DNA of 64,000 bases. Origin: Caulobacter sp. UNC279MFTsu5.1 (lineage in GTDB: Bacteria; Pseudomonadota; Alphaproteobacteria; Caulobacterales; Caulobacteraceae). Each line of letters opens with the position of its first letter. The first letter of the stretch is position 1. The position numbers were made by a program, and so were the translations under genes. A model generated the notes under the pieces. That model was not told the DNA's origin. It worked only from the letters and a program-made list of their open reading frames with translations, and did not search any database. Below, piece by piece: positions 26,685 through 34,145 of this stretch. The stretch lies in assembly GCF_900114015.1 (NCBI RefSeq), contig NZ_FORN01000008.1:93754-157753 (forward strand). Direction: 5' to 3'.

Positions 26685-26727
26685 TTGTCATCCCGGACAA
26701 GCGCTGCGCGCTTTCCGGGAGGACAAC
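26685..26727. repeat. Short palindromic repeat between convergent genes
   Basis: GTTGTCATCCCGG at the left pairs with CCGGGAGGACAAC at the right (one bulge), with a GCGC-rich centre; 43 nt in all. It is a minimal form of the GTCATCCCGG family and sits between the convergent M56 and ligD genes, where it may stabilise both 3' ends. Confidence 0.7.
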
Positions 26728-26739
26728 GTGAATTGGGCC

Positions 26740-29499
26740 TCACCCCAGCCGCTTGATCGCCGCCTTCAGGGGCTTGGCGGCGTCGAAATAGCCTTCCCAG
26801 GCCGAGCTTTTGGCGATCAGGGCGGGGGCGGTGCGGATCGTGTACGTCGCAGGATCCAGCCCCGCCTTCACTTGGCTCCAGTTCAGCGGCATCGACACCG
26901 TCGCCCCCGGTCTCGCCCGGGCCGACAGCGGCGCGACGGCGGTCGAGGTGCGGTCGTTGCGCAGATAGTCCAGGAAGATCCGCCCCTCCCGCGCCGCCTT
27001 GCTCATGGTGATCAGATAGCGGTCGGGCGCGTCGGCGGCCATCCGGGCGCAGACCTCGCGGGCGAAGGCCTTGGCGGCGTCCCACGGGACCTTGTCCGAC
27101 AGCGGCGTGACCACGTGCAGCCCCTTGCCGCCGGTGGTCTTGCAGAAGCTGGCCAGGCCCAGCTCCTCCAGCCGGTCGCGGACCTCGCGGGCCCCGGCGA
27201 TCACGTCCTCGAAGGTGACGCCCGGCGCGGGGTCCAGGTCGAACACCAGGCGGCCCGCGACCTCGGGATCGCCCGGCTGGCCGTTCCAGGGATGGATTTC
27301 GACGGCGGCGATCTGGGCGGCGGCGACCAGGGCCTCGACCCGGTCGAACTGGATGTAGGGCTGCTTGTCGCCCTTCACGCTGACCAGCGTGATCAGCGAC
27401 GACATCCCGCGCATGGCGTGGCGCTGGAAGAAGGTCTCGCCGCCGACGCCCTCCGGAACCCGGATGATCGAGGCCGGCCGGCCCTTGACGTGCGGCAGCA
27501 TCCATTCGCCCACCGCCGCCATGTAGCGAGCCAGGTCGATCTTGCTGGCCGGCGCGCCGTCGACGTCGGGCCACAGCGGCTTGTCCGGCTTGGAGATCGT
27601 CACGCCTAGCACGACGCTGTCCGCCTTGGCGGTGACGATCGTCCGCGAGACCTTGGCGCCGGCCTTCGGGGTCGGCGTCGCCAGTTCGGCGGTCTCGGCC
27701 TTGGCCGGGACCTCGGCGGCGACTTCGCCGGCGGGAATGTCCTCGCGCAGGCCCTTGAACGCCGCCTGGCGGATCGAGCCGTCGCCGGTGAAGCCGGCAT
27801 ATTCGATCTCGGCCACCAGCTGCGGCCTGACCCAACGGATGTTGGCCGTCTTGCGCGGCGCGCCCTCGCCCTCGAACGGCGAGACGTCGGTCTCCAGGGC
27901 CTTCAGCCTCGGCAGCAGCTGGGCGACCTTGTCGCGTCCGAAGCCCGTGCCGATGCGGCCGACATGGGTCAGTTTGCCGTCGCGCATGACGCCGGCGATC
28001 AGCGAGCGGAACGCCGAGCCGGTCGTCGTATAGCCGCCGATCACCACGTCGTGCCCCGCCCGGCACTTGGCCTTGGTCCAGGTGTCGCTGCGGCCCGACC
28101 GGTAGGGCGCGTCCAGACGCTTGGAGATGATCCCCTCCAGCTCCAGCTTGCAAGCCGACAGCAGCACCGCGTCGCCGGCCGTCTCGAAATGGTCGACGAA
28201 GCGCAGCCGTGGTTCGTCCTCGCCCATCATCGCCTTCAGCCGCGCCTTGCGCTCGCGCAGCGGCAGGCCGCGCAGGTCCTCGCCCTCCTGGGCCAGCAGG
28301 TCGAAGGCGAAGAAGATCAGGTCGCCGCTGTCGCCGTCCGACAGGGCCGCCTGCAGGCCGGCGAAGTCGGGCTGGCCGGCCGCGTCCAGGACCACGACCT
28401 CGCCGTCCAGGATGCTGTCGGGCAGGTCGGCGGCGGCCTCGGCGATCGCCGCGAACTTCTCGGTCCAGTCCAGGCCCTTGCGGGTGCGCAGGGTCGCGCG
28501 GCCGCCCTCGACGCGCAGCTGCATGCGATAGCCGTCGAACTTGATCTCGTGCGCCCAGCCGGGGCCGGCGGGCGGGCGGTCCAGGGACTTGCACAGCTGG
28601 GGTTCGATGAAGTCGGGCAGGACGGCGGGCTTTCCCTTGCCCTTCCTGCTGTCATCCCGGACGAGCGCGGAGCGCGAAGATCCGGGACCTCCGGAAGCGC
28701 GGCGCTCAGGCGTCGGTCCCGGGTCTGCGCTTCGCTTCGGCCGGGATGACACGGCGGGGGCGAACGTCCGCGTCTCCTCGGCCTCCCGCTGCAGCGCCTC
28801 CCGCTCGGCCCTGGTCCGCGAGCTCCACACCGCGTCGCCCTTGCCCTTGGCCTTGAGGATGAACGGCTTTGGCCCCTTGCCCTTGCCGGCCGCGATGTCG
28901 GCCATGGTGCGGCCCGAGGCGATCGAGGCGTCCTCGTCCAGCACCGCCGTCCCCTCGCCCGGCCGCGCCGCCTCGTCGTTGTGCTTGATCAGCAGCCAGT
29001 TGGACCTCTTGCCCCCTTCTTGTCGCTTGGGGCCGTCCTTGGCGTTGCGGTCCCAGTTCATCCGCACCAACACCCACGAGCCGTGCAGCCGATCGCCCTC
29101 CAGCACGAACTTCAGCTCGCCCTTCTTCAAGGCCTTGGCCACGTCCTCGAAGCCGGGCTCGGGCGACCAGTAGCCGCGATCCCACAGCTGCACCGTGCCG
29201 CCGCCGTACTGGCCCTGGGGGATCGTCCCCTCGAAGTCGCCATAGTCCAGCGGATGGTCCTCGACCTCGACCGACAGCCGCTTGTCGGCCGGATCCAGCG
29301 ACGGCCCCTTGGTCACCGCCCACGACTTCAGCACCCCGTCGACCTCCAGCCGGAAGTCGTAGTGCAGGCGGGTGGCGTCGTGCTTTTGGATCACGAACCG
29401 GGCGTGCGGCGCCGGCGCGACGGCGGCGTCGCCGCTGGGCTCGGCGGTCTTTTTGAAGTCGCGCTTGCGACGGTATTCGGCGAGCTGTCCCTGGGCCAT
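26740..29499 (-). CDS. ligD: Multidomain ATP-dependent DNA ligase LigD
   Basis: A 919-residue NHEJ ligase with the order phosphoesterase-ligase-polymerase. The 3'-phosphoesterase (about 33-190) shows 'FVIQKHDATRLHYDFRLE'. The ligase domain has the adenylation motif 'HEIKFDGYR' (K320) and 'DGEVVVLD'. The polymerase/primase domain (about 640-919) has 'VFDLDPAPG' with its metal-binding Asp pair and 'FCKTTGGKGLHVV'. It trims, fills and seals breaks held by Ku. Residues about 250-284, between the first two domains, are encoded by a complete copy of the dispersed GTCATCCCGG repeat (28651-28750), kept in frame. The ATG at 29499 follows the real N-terminus; the longer upstream open frame has no homology. 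Confidence 0.93.
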   Translation of the reverse strand: MAQGQLAEYRRKRDFKKTAEPSGDAAVAPAPHARFVIQKHDATRLHYDFRLEVDGVLKSWAVTKGPSLDPADKRLSVEVEDHPLDYGDFEGTIPQGQYGGGTVQLWDRGYWSPEPGFEDVAKALKKGELKFVLEGDRLHGSWVLVRMNWDRNAKDGPKRQEGGKRSNWLLIKHNDEAARPGEGTAVLDEDASIASGRTMADIAAGKGKGPKPFILKAKGKGDAVWSSRTRAEREALQREAEETRTFAPAVSSRPKRSADPGPTPERRASGGPGSSRSALVRDDSRKGKGKPAVLPDFIEPQLCKSLDRPPAGPGWAHEIKFDGYRMQLRVEGGRATLRTRKGLDWTEKFAAIAEAAADLPDSILDGEVVVLDAAGQPDFAGLQAALSDGDSGDLIFFAFDLLAQEGEDLRGLPLRERKARLKAMMGEDEPRLRFVDHFETAGDAVLLSACKLELEGIISKRLDAPYRSGRSDTWTKAKCRAGHDVVIGGYTTTGSAFRSLIAGVMRDGKLTHVGRIGTGFGRDKVAQLLPRLKALETDVSPFEGEGAPRKTANIRWVRPQLVAEIEYAGFTGDGSIRQAAFKGLREDIPAGEVAAEVPAKAETAELATPTPKAGAKVSRTIVTAKADSVVLGVTISKPDKPLWPDVDGAPASKIDLARYMAAVGEWMLPHVKGRPASIIRVPEGVGGETFFQRHAMRGMSSLITLVSVKGDKQPYIQFDRVEALVAAAQIAAVEIHPWNGQPGDPEVAGRLVFDLDPAPGVTFEDVIAGAREVRDRLEELGLASFCKTTGGKGLHVVTPLSDKVPWDAAKAFAREVCARMAADAPDRYLITMSKAAREGRIFLDYLRNDRTSTAVAPLSARARPGATVSMPLNWSQVKAGLDPATYTIRTAPALIAKSSAWEGYFDAAKPLKAAIKRLG
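28651..28750. repeat. Dispersed GTCATCCCGG element inside ligD
   Basis: A 100-bp element with exact 10-bp inverted ends (GTCATCCCGG...CCGGGATGAC) and the family's inner segments (GATCCGGGACC, GCTTCGCTTCGGCC). All other copies in the window are intergenic; this one lies within ligD and encodes the inter-domain linker, reading through on the minus strand. Confidence 0.85.
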
Positions 29500-29552
29500 G
29501 GCGGGCCTCCGTATCGTGCCTGGATGAAGGCGCGCGGCGGGCGGGCGGTTCC

Positions 29553-29921
29553 CTAGCCTTCCGCGCGCTTGACCAGACTTTTGGGCGCCACCAGACGCCA
29601 GGCGTCTTGAAGGAGATCGCTCAGTTCCGCCGTCCCGATCGCCTCCAGCCGCACCAGCACGGCCGGATAGCCGCGATAGTGGTCGTCGTCCAAGAAGACC
29701 TCGGGCGCCGCCTCCAGCAGCAGTTCCTTCCGCTCCAGCCGGCAGCGCACGGCCAGCACGCCGGGCACGGGCGCCCGCCGTCCCCTGGGCGTCGCGCGCG
29801 CCAGATAGGGCCAGGACAGGCCCTTGCCGCGCACCGAAAACGTCAGCGAATCCTCGGCTTCGCCCGCCTCGACCTCGGGCAGGGCCAGCATCGCGCGCCG
29901 GATTTCGGCAAGATCGACCAT
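29553..29921 (-). CDS. MmcQ/YjbR-family protein
   Basis: A 122-residue protein matching the MmcQ/YjbR fold: 'IRRAMLALPEVEAGE' at the start, 'RKELLLEAAPEVFLDDDHYRGY' in the middle and 'LVRLEAIGTAELSDLLQDAWRLVAPK' at the end. The family has a CyaY-like double-wing fold and is assumed, without firm proof, to bind DNA. It lies 53 nt upstream of ligD on the same strand and may be co-transcribed with it; MmcQ-like genes next to NHEJ genes are not rare. The start has a poor ribosome site. Confidence 0.8.
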   Translation of the reverse strand: MVDLAEIRRAMLALPEVEAGEAEDSLTFSVRGKGLSWPYLARATPRGRRAPVPGVLAVRCRLERKELLLEAAPEVFLDDDHYRGYPAVLVRLEAIGTAELSDLLQDAWRLVAPKSLVKRAEG

Positions 29922-29993
29922 GACCGTCACTGAAAACCCCGCGACACGGGCATGACAATCCCCCGTCACCGGCATCCTGGCGCCGATTGTCAA

Positions 29994-30008
29994 TGACACC
30001 GGTTTCCA
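29994..30008. promoter_or_regulatory. Hexuronate-type operator 1
   Basis: TGACACCGGTTTCCA, 59 nt before the GTG of the hydratase-like gene. It shares the TGACACCGGT core with sites at 42851, 49299 and 50522 next to uronate genes. Probably bound by the LacI-family regulator encoded at 49345-50427. Inference from motif sharing. Confidence 0.55.
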
Positions 30009-30066
30009 TTATGCACGATTGAAACCCGTCAAGCGGGACAGTTGAGTGCGAGGGAGGATTCGCGGC

Positions 30067-30909
30067 GTGACCGTTTCCGAGGCCGAGAGCGAGGTGTTCG
30101 CACCGGCGTCCATCGCATTCCAGTTCGTCGAGGCGCGTCTGAAGGGCGTGTCGGTTCCCGACTATCCGGGCGGCGTGCTGCCGAGCTCCATGGCCGAAGG
30201 CTACGCGGTCCAGGACCTGGCCATCGACCTGTGGCCCGACGAATTGGCGGGCTGGAAGGTCGGCCTGGTTCCCCCCCAGCACCGCGAACGCCTGGGCGCC
30301 GAGCGCCTGGCCGGCTGCATCTTCAGGACCAAGATCTGGAACGCGGACGAGGCGCCCACGCCGTTCCGCGCCATCGCCGGCGGCTTCACCGCCGTCGAGG
30401 CCGAGTTCGTCATCCGCCTGGGCAAGGACGCCCCGGCCGGCAAGACCGAATGGACCGCCGAGGAAGCCGCCGACTATGTGGGCGAGTTGATGGTGGGCAT
30501 CGAGATCGCCGGCAGCCCGCTGGCCGCCATCAACGCCCTGGGTCCGCCCATCGTCGCCTCGGACTTCGGCAACAACGACGGCCAGATCCTGGGTCCCGTG
30601 GTCGAGAACTGGCGCGACATCGCCTGGGAGGACATGCCGGCCGAGACCTTCATCAACGGCGTGTCCGTCGGCAAGGGCGGCGCGGCCTCGATCCCCGGCT
30701 CGCCCCTGGCGGCCCTGGCCTTCCTGCTGGGCCACGTCGCCGCGCGCGGCCGTCCGCTGAAGAAGGGCATGCTGGTGACCACCGGGGCCAGCACCGGGAT
30801 CCACGACATCGCCGCCGGCGAGACGGCCCGCGTGGACTTCGGCCCGCTGGGGAGCGTCGCCTGCGTCGCCGTTCCGGCCTTGGGCGAGAACGCGCTGCGG
30901 GAAACTTGA
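30067..30909 (+). CDS. 2-keto-4-pentenoate hydratase-like protein (FAH-superfamily)
   Basis: A 280-residue protein of the hydratase/decarboxylase group: 'GWKVGLVPPQHRERLG' near residue 60, 'AVEAEFVIRLGKD' with metal-binding acids, 'VGIEIAGSPL' and 'GNNDGQILGP'. Family members hydrate 2-oxo-pent-4-enoate or act on related 2-keto acids in the cytoplasm. GGGAGGA lies 8 nt before the GTG start. A hexuronate-type operator upstream and an ExuT-like carrier downstream suggest a role with sugar-acid-derived 2-keto acids rather than aromatic degradation. That role is inference. Confidence 0.8.
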   Translation: MTVSEAESEVFAPASIAFQFVEARLKGVSVPDYPGGVLPSSMAEGYAVQDLAIDLWPDELAGWKVGLVPPQHRERLGAERLAGCIFRTKIWNADEAPTPFRAIAGGFTAVEAEFVIRLGKDAPAGKTEWTAEEAADYVGELMVGIEIAGSPLAAINALGPPIVASDFGNNDGQILGPVVENWRDIAWEDMPAETFINGVSVGKGGAASIPGSPLAALAFLLGHVAARGRPLKKGMLVTTGASTGIHDIAAGETARVDFGPLGSVACVAVPALGENALRET

Positions 30910-30910
30910 G

Positions 30911-30966
30911 TTTTGACGCGTTTCTTCGAGCGAACCGGTATCCCCTTCGCCCGAAAACGCTCTAGA
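30911..30966. repeat. Imperfect palindromic repeat of common alphaproteobacterial type
   Basis: GCGTTTCTTCGAGCG and CGCCCGAAAACGCTC-type segments pair imperfectly around AACCGGTATCC. I recall closely similar short palindromes scattered through intergenic DNA of many Alphaproteobacteria. It lies between the hydratase-like and exuT genes and may form a processing or attenuating hairpin. Confidence 0.55.
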
Positions 30967-31027
30967 GATCGAAAACCGGCGGGGGCGTCGGAATAATTAC
31001 AAGCCCAAGGGTGAGGATGTGACGTCC

Positions 31028-32302
31028 ATGGACGCTCCAACGATGCCGGCTCCGTCTGCGAAGATCGGGCGGTACAGGTGGGTCATTGTCGGCCTGCTGT
31101 TCCTGGCGATGGTGATCAACTATGTCGACCGCCAGACCATCAGCCTGCTCAAGCCCAACCTGAGCAAGCAGTTCGGCTGGTCCGAGACCGACTACGCCGA
31201 CCTGGTGTTCTATTTCCAGATGACCTACGCCCTCGCCTACCTGGCCTGGGGCAAGATCATGGACAAGATCGGGGCCCGCTGGGGCTTCGGCGTCGCCTTC
31301 CTGATCTGGCAGATCGCCCACATCGCCACGGCCTGCGCCGGCCACCTGCGCGGCTTCATGCTGGCCCGCATGGGCCTGGGCGTCGGCGAGGCAGGCGGCT
31401 TCCCGGGCGGCATCAAGGCCGTGGCCGAATGGTTCCCCAAGAACGAGCGCGCCCTGGCCACCGGCATCTTCAACGCCGGCACCAATATCGGCGCCATCGT
31501 CACCCCGCTGGTCGTGCCGGGCATCGCCCTGACCTTCGGCTGGCAGATGGCCTTCATCGTCACCGGCGTGGTCGGCCTGCTGTGGCTGCCGCTGTGGCTG
31601 ATCGTCTATCGCCGCCCGCGCGAGCAGACGCGCCTGTCGGCCGCCGAGCTGGCCCATATCGAGCAGGACCCGGCCGATCCCGTCGAGAAGATCGGCTGGC
31701 TCAAGCTGCTGGGCAAGAAGGAGACCTGGGCCTTCGCCCTGGGCAAGTTCCTGATCGATCCGATCTGGTGGATGTTCCTGTTCTGGCTGCCCGACTTCCT
31801 GGGCAAGCGCTACGGCCTGGACCTGAAGACCTTCGGCCCGCCGATCGTGGTCGTCTATCTGATGAGCGACGTCGGCAGCGTGGGCGGCGGCTGGCTGTCG
31901 TCCAGCCTGATGAAGCGGGGCTGGAGCATCAACAAGGCTCGCAAGACCACCCTGCTGGTCTGCGCCCTGCTGGCCCTGCCCGTGGTCTTCGCGGCCAATG
32001 TCTCCAACCTATGGAGCGCGGTGCTGATCATCGGCGTCGCCACCGCCGCCCACCAGGGCTTCTCGGCCAACCTCTACACCCTGCCGTCGGACGTGTTCCC
32101 GCGCGGCGCGGTCGGCTCGGTGGTCGGCATCGGCGGCATGCTGGGCGCGGTGGGCGGCATGGTGTTCTCCAAATATGTCGGCCAGGTGCTGGAGACGATC
32201 GGCACCTACACCCCGATCTTCATCGTCGCCGGCAGCGTCTATCTGACCGCCCTGCTGGTCATCCACCTGCTGAGCCCCAAGATGGAGCCGGTTAAGATCT
32301 AG
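31028..32302 (+). CDS. ExuT-like hexuronate MFS transporter
   Basis: A 424-residue MFS carrier of the anion:cation symporter type: 'YRWVIVGLLFLAMVINYVDRQTIS' opens helix 1 with the conserved NYxDR, 'GLGVGEAGGFPGGIKAVAEWFPKNERA' follows helix 4, and about twelve helices are seen. Relatives (ExuT, GudP, UhpC-like) import galacturonate, glucuronate or aldarates with protons. The uronate genes 10-20 kb downstream and a shared operator upstream of the co-oriented hydratase-like gene fit hexuronate uptake. AGGA is 10 nt before the ATG at 31028; a GTG at 31019 is less likely. An intrinsic terminator follows. Confidence 0.82.
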   Translation: MDAPTMPAPSAKIGRYRWVIVGLLFLAMVINYVDRQTISLLKPNLSKQFGWSETDYADLVFYFQMTYALAYLAWGKIMDKIGARWGFGVAFLIWQIAHIATACAGHLRGFMLARMGLGVGEAGGFPGGIKAVAEWFPKNERALATGIFNAGTNIGAIVTPLVVPGIALTFGWQMAFIVTGVVGLLWLPLWLIVYRRPREQTRLSAAELAHIEQDPADPVEKIGWLKLLGKKETWAFALGKFLIDPIWWMFLFWLPDFLGKRYGLDLKTFGPPIVVVYLMSDVGSVGGGWLSSSLMKRGWSINKARKTTLLVCALLALPVVFAANVSNLWSAVLIIGVATAAHQGFSANLYTLPSDVFPRGAVGSVVGIGGMLGAVGGMVFSKYVGQVLETIGTYTPIFIVAGSVYLTALLVIHLLSPKMEPVKI

Positions 32303-32361
32303 GTCTTCGTCGAGCGCCTGGGGGTGATTATCTAAAGGATATCAGCGGCCTAGAACTAGTT

Positions 32362-32467
32362 GTCATCCCGGAAGCCTCGCAGAGGCTGTCCGGGACCCAG
32401 GGGACTGGGCTGATACGGTGCGGTTCACCTGGATCCCGGCTCTACGCTTCGCTTCGGCCGGGATGAC
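32362..32467. repeat. Dispersed GTCATCCCGG element
   Basis: A 106-bp copy with exact 10-bp inverted ends and inner GCTTCGCTTCGGCC, between exuT and the terminator preceding the Gfo/Idh gene. Flanking TT/AA extends the pairing. Confidence 0.8.
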
Positions 32468-32494
32468 AACCGTGAGGACAATTGACTAGGGAAG

Positions 32495-32525
32495 AGCCCC
32501 CGGGTCGAAAGATCGGGGGCTTTTT
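32495..32525 (+). terminator. Rho-independent terminator after exuT
   Basis: AGCCCCC pairs with GGGGGCT around a loop containing GTCGAAAGATC and runs into TTTTTC. It lies 56 nt upstream of the Gfo/Idh start, so it separates the exuT transcript from the next operon. Confidence 0.75.
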
Positions 32526-32580
32526 CTTTGGGCGGGTGCAGACCCTCCCTCTCCCGCCGGGAGAGGGCTATAAGCGCGCC

Positions 32581-33618
32581 ATGTCCTCCCCCCTCCCCTT
32601 CAAGGTCGCCCTGGTCGGCTACGGCTTCGTCGGCAAGACCTTCCACGCGCCGCTGATCGTCGCCACGCCCGGCCTGCTGCTGCACACGGTGGTCTCCAGC
32701 GACCCCGCCAAGGTCCTGGCCGACCATCCGGGCGTCAAGGTCGCGCCCGACCTCGCCGCCGCCCTGGCCGACGCCGAGATCGACCTGGTGGTGATCGCCA
32801 CCCCCGACCCGCTGCACGCGTCCCAGGCCCACGCGGCCCTGGACGCCGGCAAGGCCGTGGTGATCGACAAGCCGTTCGCCGCCACGCTGGACGAGGCTCG
32901 CGCCGTCGCCGACCACGCCCGGCGGGCCGGCAAGCTGCTCAGCATCTTCCACAACCGCCGCTGGGACAGCGACTTTCTCACGCTCAAGGCCCTGATCGCC
33001 GACGGCTCGCTGGGCGAGGTGGTGCAGTACGAGAGCCATTTCGACCGCTTCCGCCCGGTGGTCCGCGACCGCTGGCGCGAGAAGCCCGGGGCCGGCGCCC
33101 TGCTGGACCTGGGCCCGCACCTGATCGACCAGGCTTTACAGCTGTTCGGTTCGCCCCAAGCTGTGTACGCCGACCTCGCCGTGCAGAAGGACGGCGGCCA
33201 GGCCCCGGACTATTTCCACCTGGTGCTGCGCTATCCGCGCCTGCGGGTGCTGCTGCACGCCAGCCAGATGACCCTCGACTCGCGCCTGCGAATGGCCGTG
33301 CACGGAACCCGGGGCAGCTTCGTCAAGCAGGGGCTGGACGAGCAGGAGAACGCCCTGAGGGCCGGCATCGTCCCGGGCTCGGAGGGCTGGGGGGCCGATC
33401 CGCGTCCGGGGACCCTGACCGTCCCCGACGGCGAGGGAACCGCCAGCCGCGCGGTCGCGGGCGTCCCGGGCGACTACCTGGCCTACTACGCCGCCATCCG
33501 CGACGCCCTGTCGGGACACGGCGCCAATCCCGTCCCGCCGGAGGAGGCCCTGGCGGTCATGGAACTGATCGACCTGGCCCAGCGCAGCGCGGCCGAGGGC
33601 CGGGAGCTGTCGCTGTGA
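32581..33618 (+). CDS. Gfo/Idh/MocA-family NAD(P)-dependent oxidoreductase
   Basis: A 345-residue protein with an N-terminal Rossmann fold ('VALVGYGFVGKTFHAPLI'), the family signature 'VVIDKPFAATLDEA' with the EKP-like Lys, 'HNRRWDSDFLTL', and a C-terminal catalytic region with 'LLDLGPHLIDQALQLFG'. Such enzymes oxidise or reduce sugars and inositols in the cytoplasm; it resembles the YdgJ/YhhX subgroup. Its stop overlaps the GTG of the next gene (GTGA). Substrate unknown. Confidence 0.87.
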   Translation: MSSPLPFKVALVGYGFVGKTFHAPLIVATPGLLLHTVVSSDPAKVLADHPGVKVAPDLAAALADAEIDLVVIATPDPLHASQAHAALDAGKAVVIDKPFAATLDEARAVADHARRAGKLLSIFHNRRWDSDFLTLKALIADGSLGEVVQYESHFDRFRPVVRDRWREKPGAGALLDLGPHLIDQALQLFGSPQAVYADLAVQKDGGQAPDYFHLVLRYPRLRVLLHASQMTLDSRLRMAVHGTRGSFVKQGLDEQENALRAGIVPGSEGWGADPRPGTLTVPDGEGTASRAVAGVPGDYLAYYAAIRDALSGHGANPVPPEEALAVMELIDLAQRSAAEGRELSL

Positions 33619-34082
33619 CCGACGCGGAACGGCTGGCCGCCATCGCCGCCCAGGAAAAGGCCCTGGTGTTCCCGCGCTTCACCCTGGAGGACGCCTGGAC
33701 CCTGGGAACCGCCCTGCGCGACGCCGCCCTGGCCCGGGCCGCGCCGGTGGCCATCGACATCAGCCTGCGCGAGCGCCCGCTGTTCCACGCCGCCCTGCCG
33801 GGCGCGGGTCCCGACAACGCCGACTGGGTCCGCCGCAAGCGCAACACCGTCCTGACCCTGGCGACCAGCACCCTGGCCGTCGGCCTGAAGCTGAAGGCCT
33901 CGGGCGAGACCCTGGAGCAGCGCTACGGCCTCTCGCCCCGCGACCACGCGGCCCACGGCGGCGGGTTCCCGCTGACGCTGGCGGGCCTGGGCTGCATCGG
34001 CGCGATCACGGTCTCGGGCCTGCCGCAGGTGGAGGATCATGGGCTGGTGGTCGAGGTGCTGGAACGGGTGCTCAAGGGCTAG
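33615..34082 (+). CDS. UPF0303/HbpS-like (heme-degrading domain) protein
   Basis: A 155-residue protein of the UPF0303 group within the HbpS-like fold: 'FPRFTLEDAWTLGTALRDAAL', 'PVAIDISLRERPLF', 'RRKRNTVLTL' and 'GGFPLTLAGLGCIGAITVSGLPQ'. Related proteins bind heme or small cofactors; for UPF0303 the function is unproven. The start is GTG, overlapping the Gfo/Idh stop by 4 nt, so the pair is co-translated, a pairing I have seen in other proteobacteria. It ends at a palindrome facing the PBP2-like gene. Confidence 0.85.
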   Translation: MTDAERLAAIAAQEKALVFPRFTLEDAWTLGTALRDAALARAAPVAIDISLRERPLFHAALPGAGPDNADWVRRKRNTVLTLATSTLAVGLKLKASGETLEQRYGLSPRDHAAHGGGFPLTLAGLGCIGAITVSGLPQVEDHGLVVEVLERVLKG

Positions 34083-34098
34083 CAATCCGTCGAGGAAT

Positions 34099-34130
34099 CC
34101 GCTCATCCCGGCATTCGCCGGGATGAGCGG
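34099..34130. repeat. 32-bp palindrome at a convergent gene end
   Basis: CCGCTCATCCCGGC and GCCGGGATGAGCGG form a perfect 14-bp stem with an ATTC loop. It is the single-hairpin form of the arms at 15787-15912. It lies between the convergent UPF0303 and PBP2-like genes and could serve as a two-way transcript end. Confidence 0.8.
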
Positions 34131-34145
34131 TGAAAAAGGACAGGT

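Noticed and set aside
29500..30804. Extension of the ligD frame upstream of 29499
   Set aside because: The added residues lack homology and overlap the MmcQ-like and hydratase-like genes; the LigD N-terminus begins naturally at 29499.
30933..30942. AACCGGTATC before exuT as a fifth hexuronate operator
   Set aside because: It lacks the TGACACC half and is part of a common alphaproteobacterial palindromic repeat (30911-30966).
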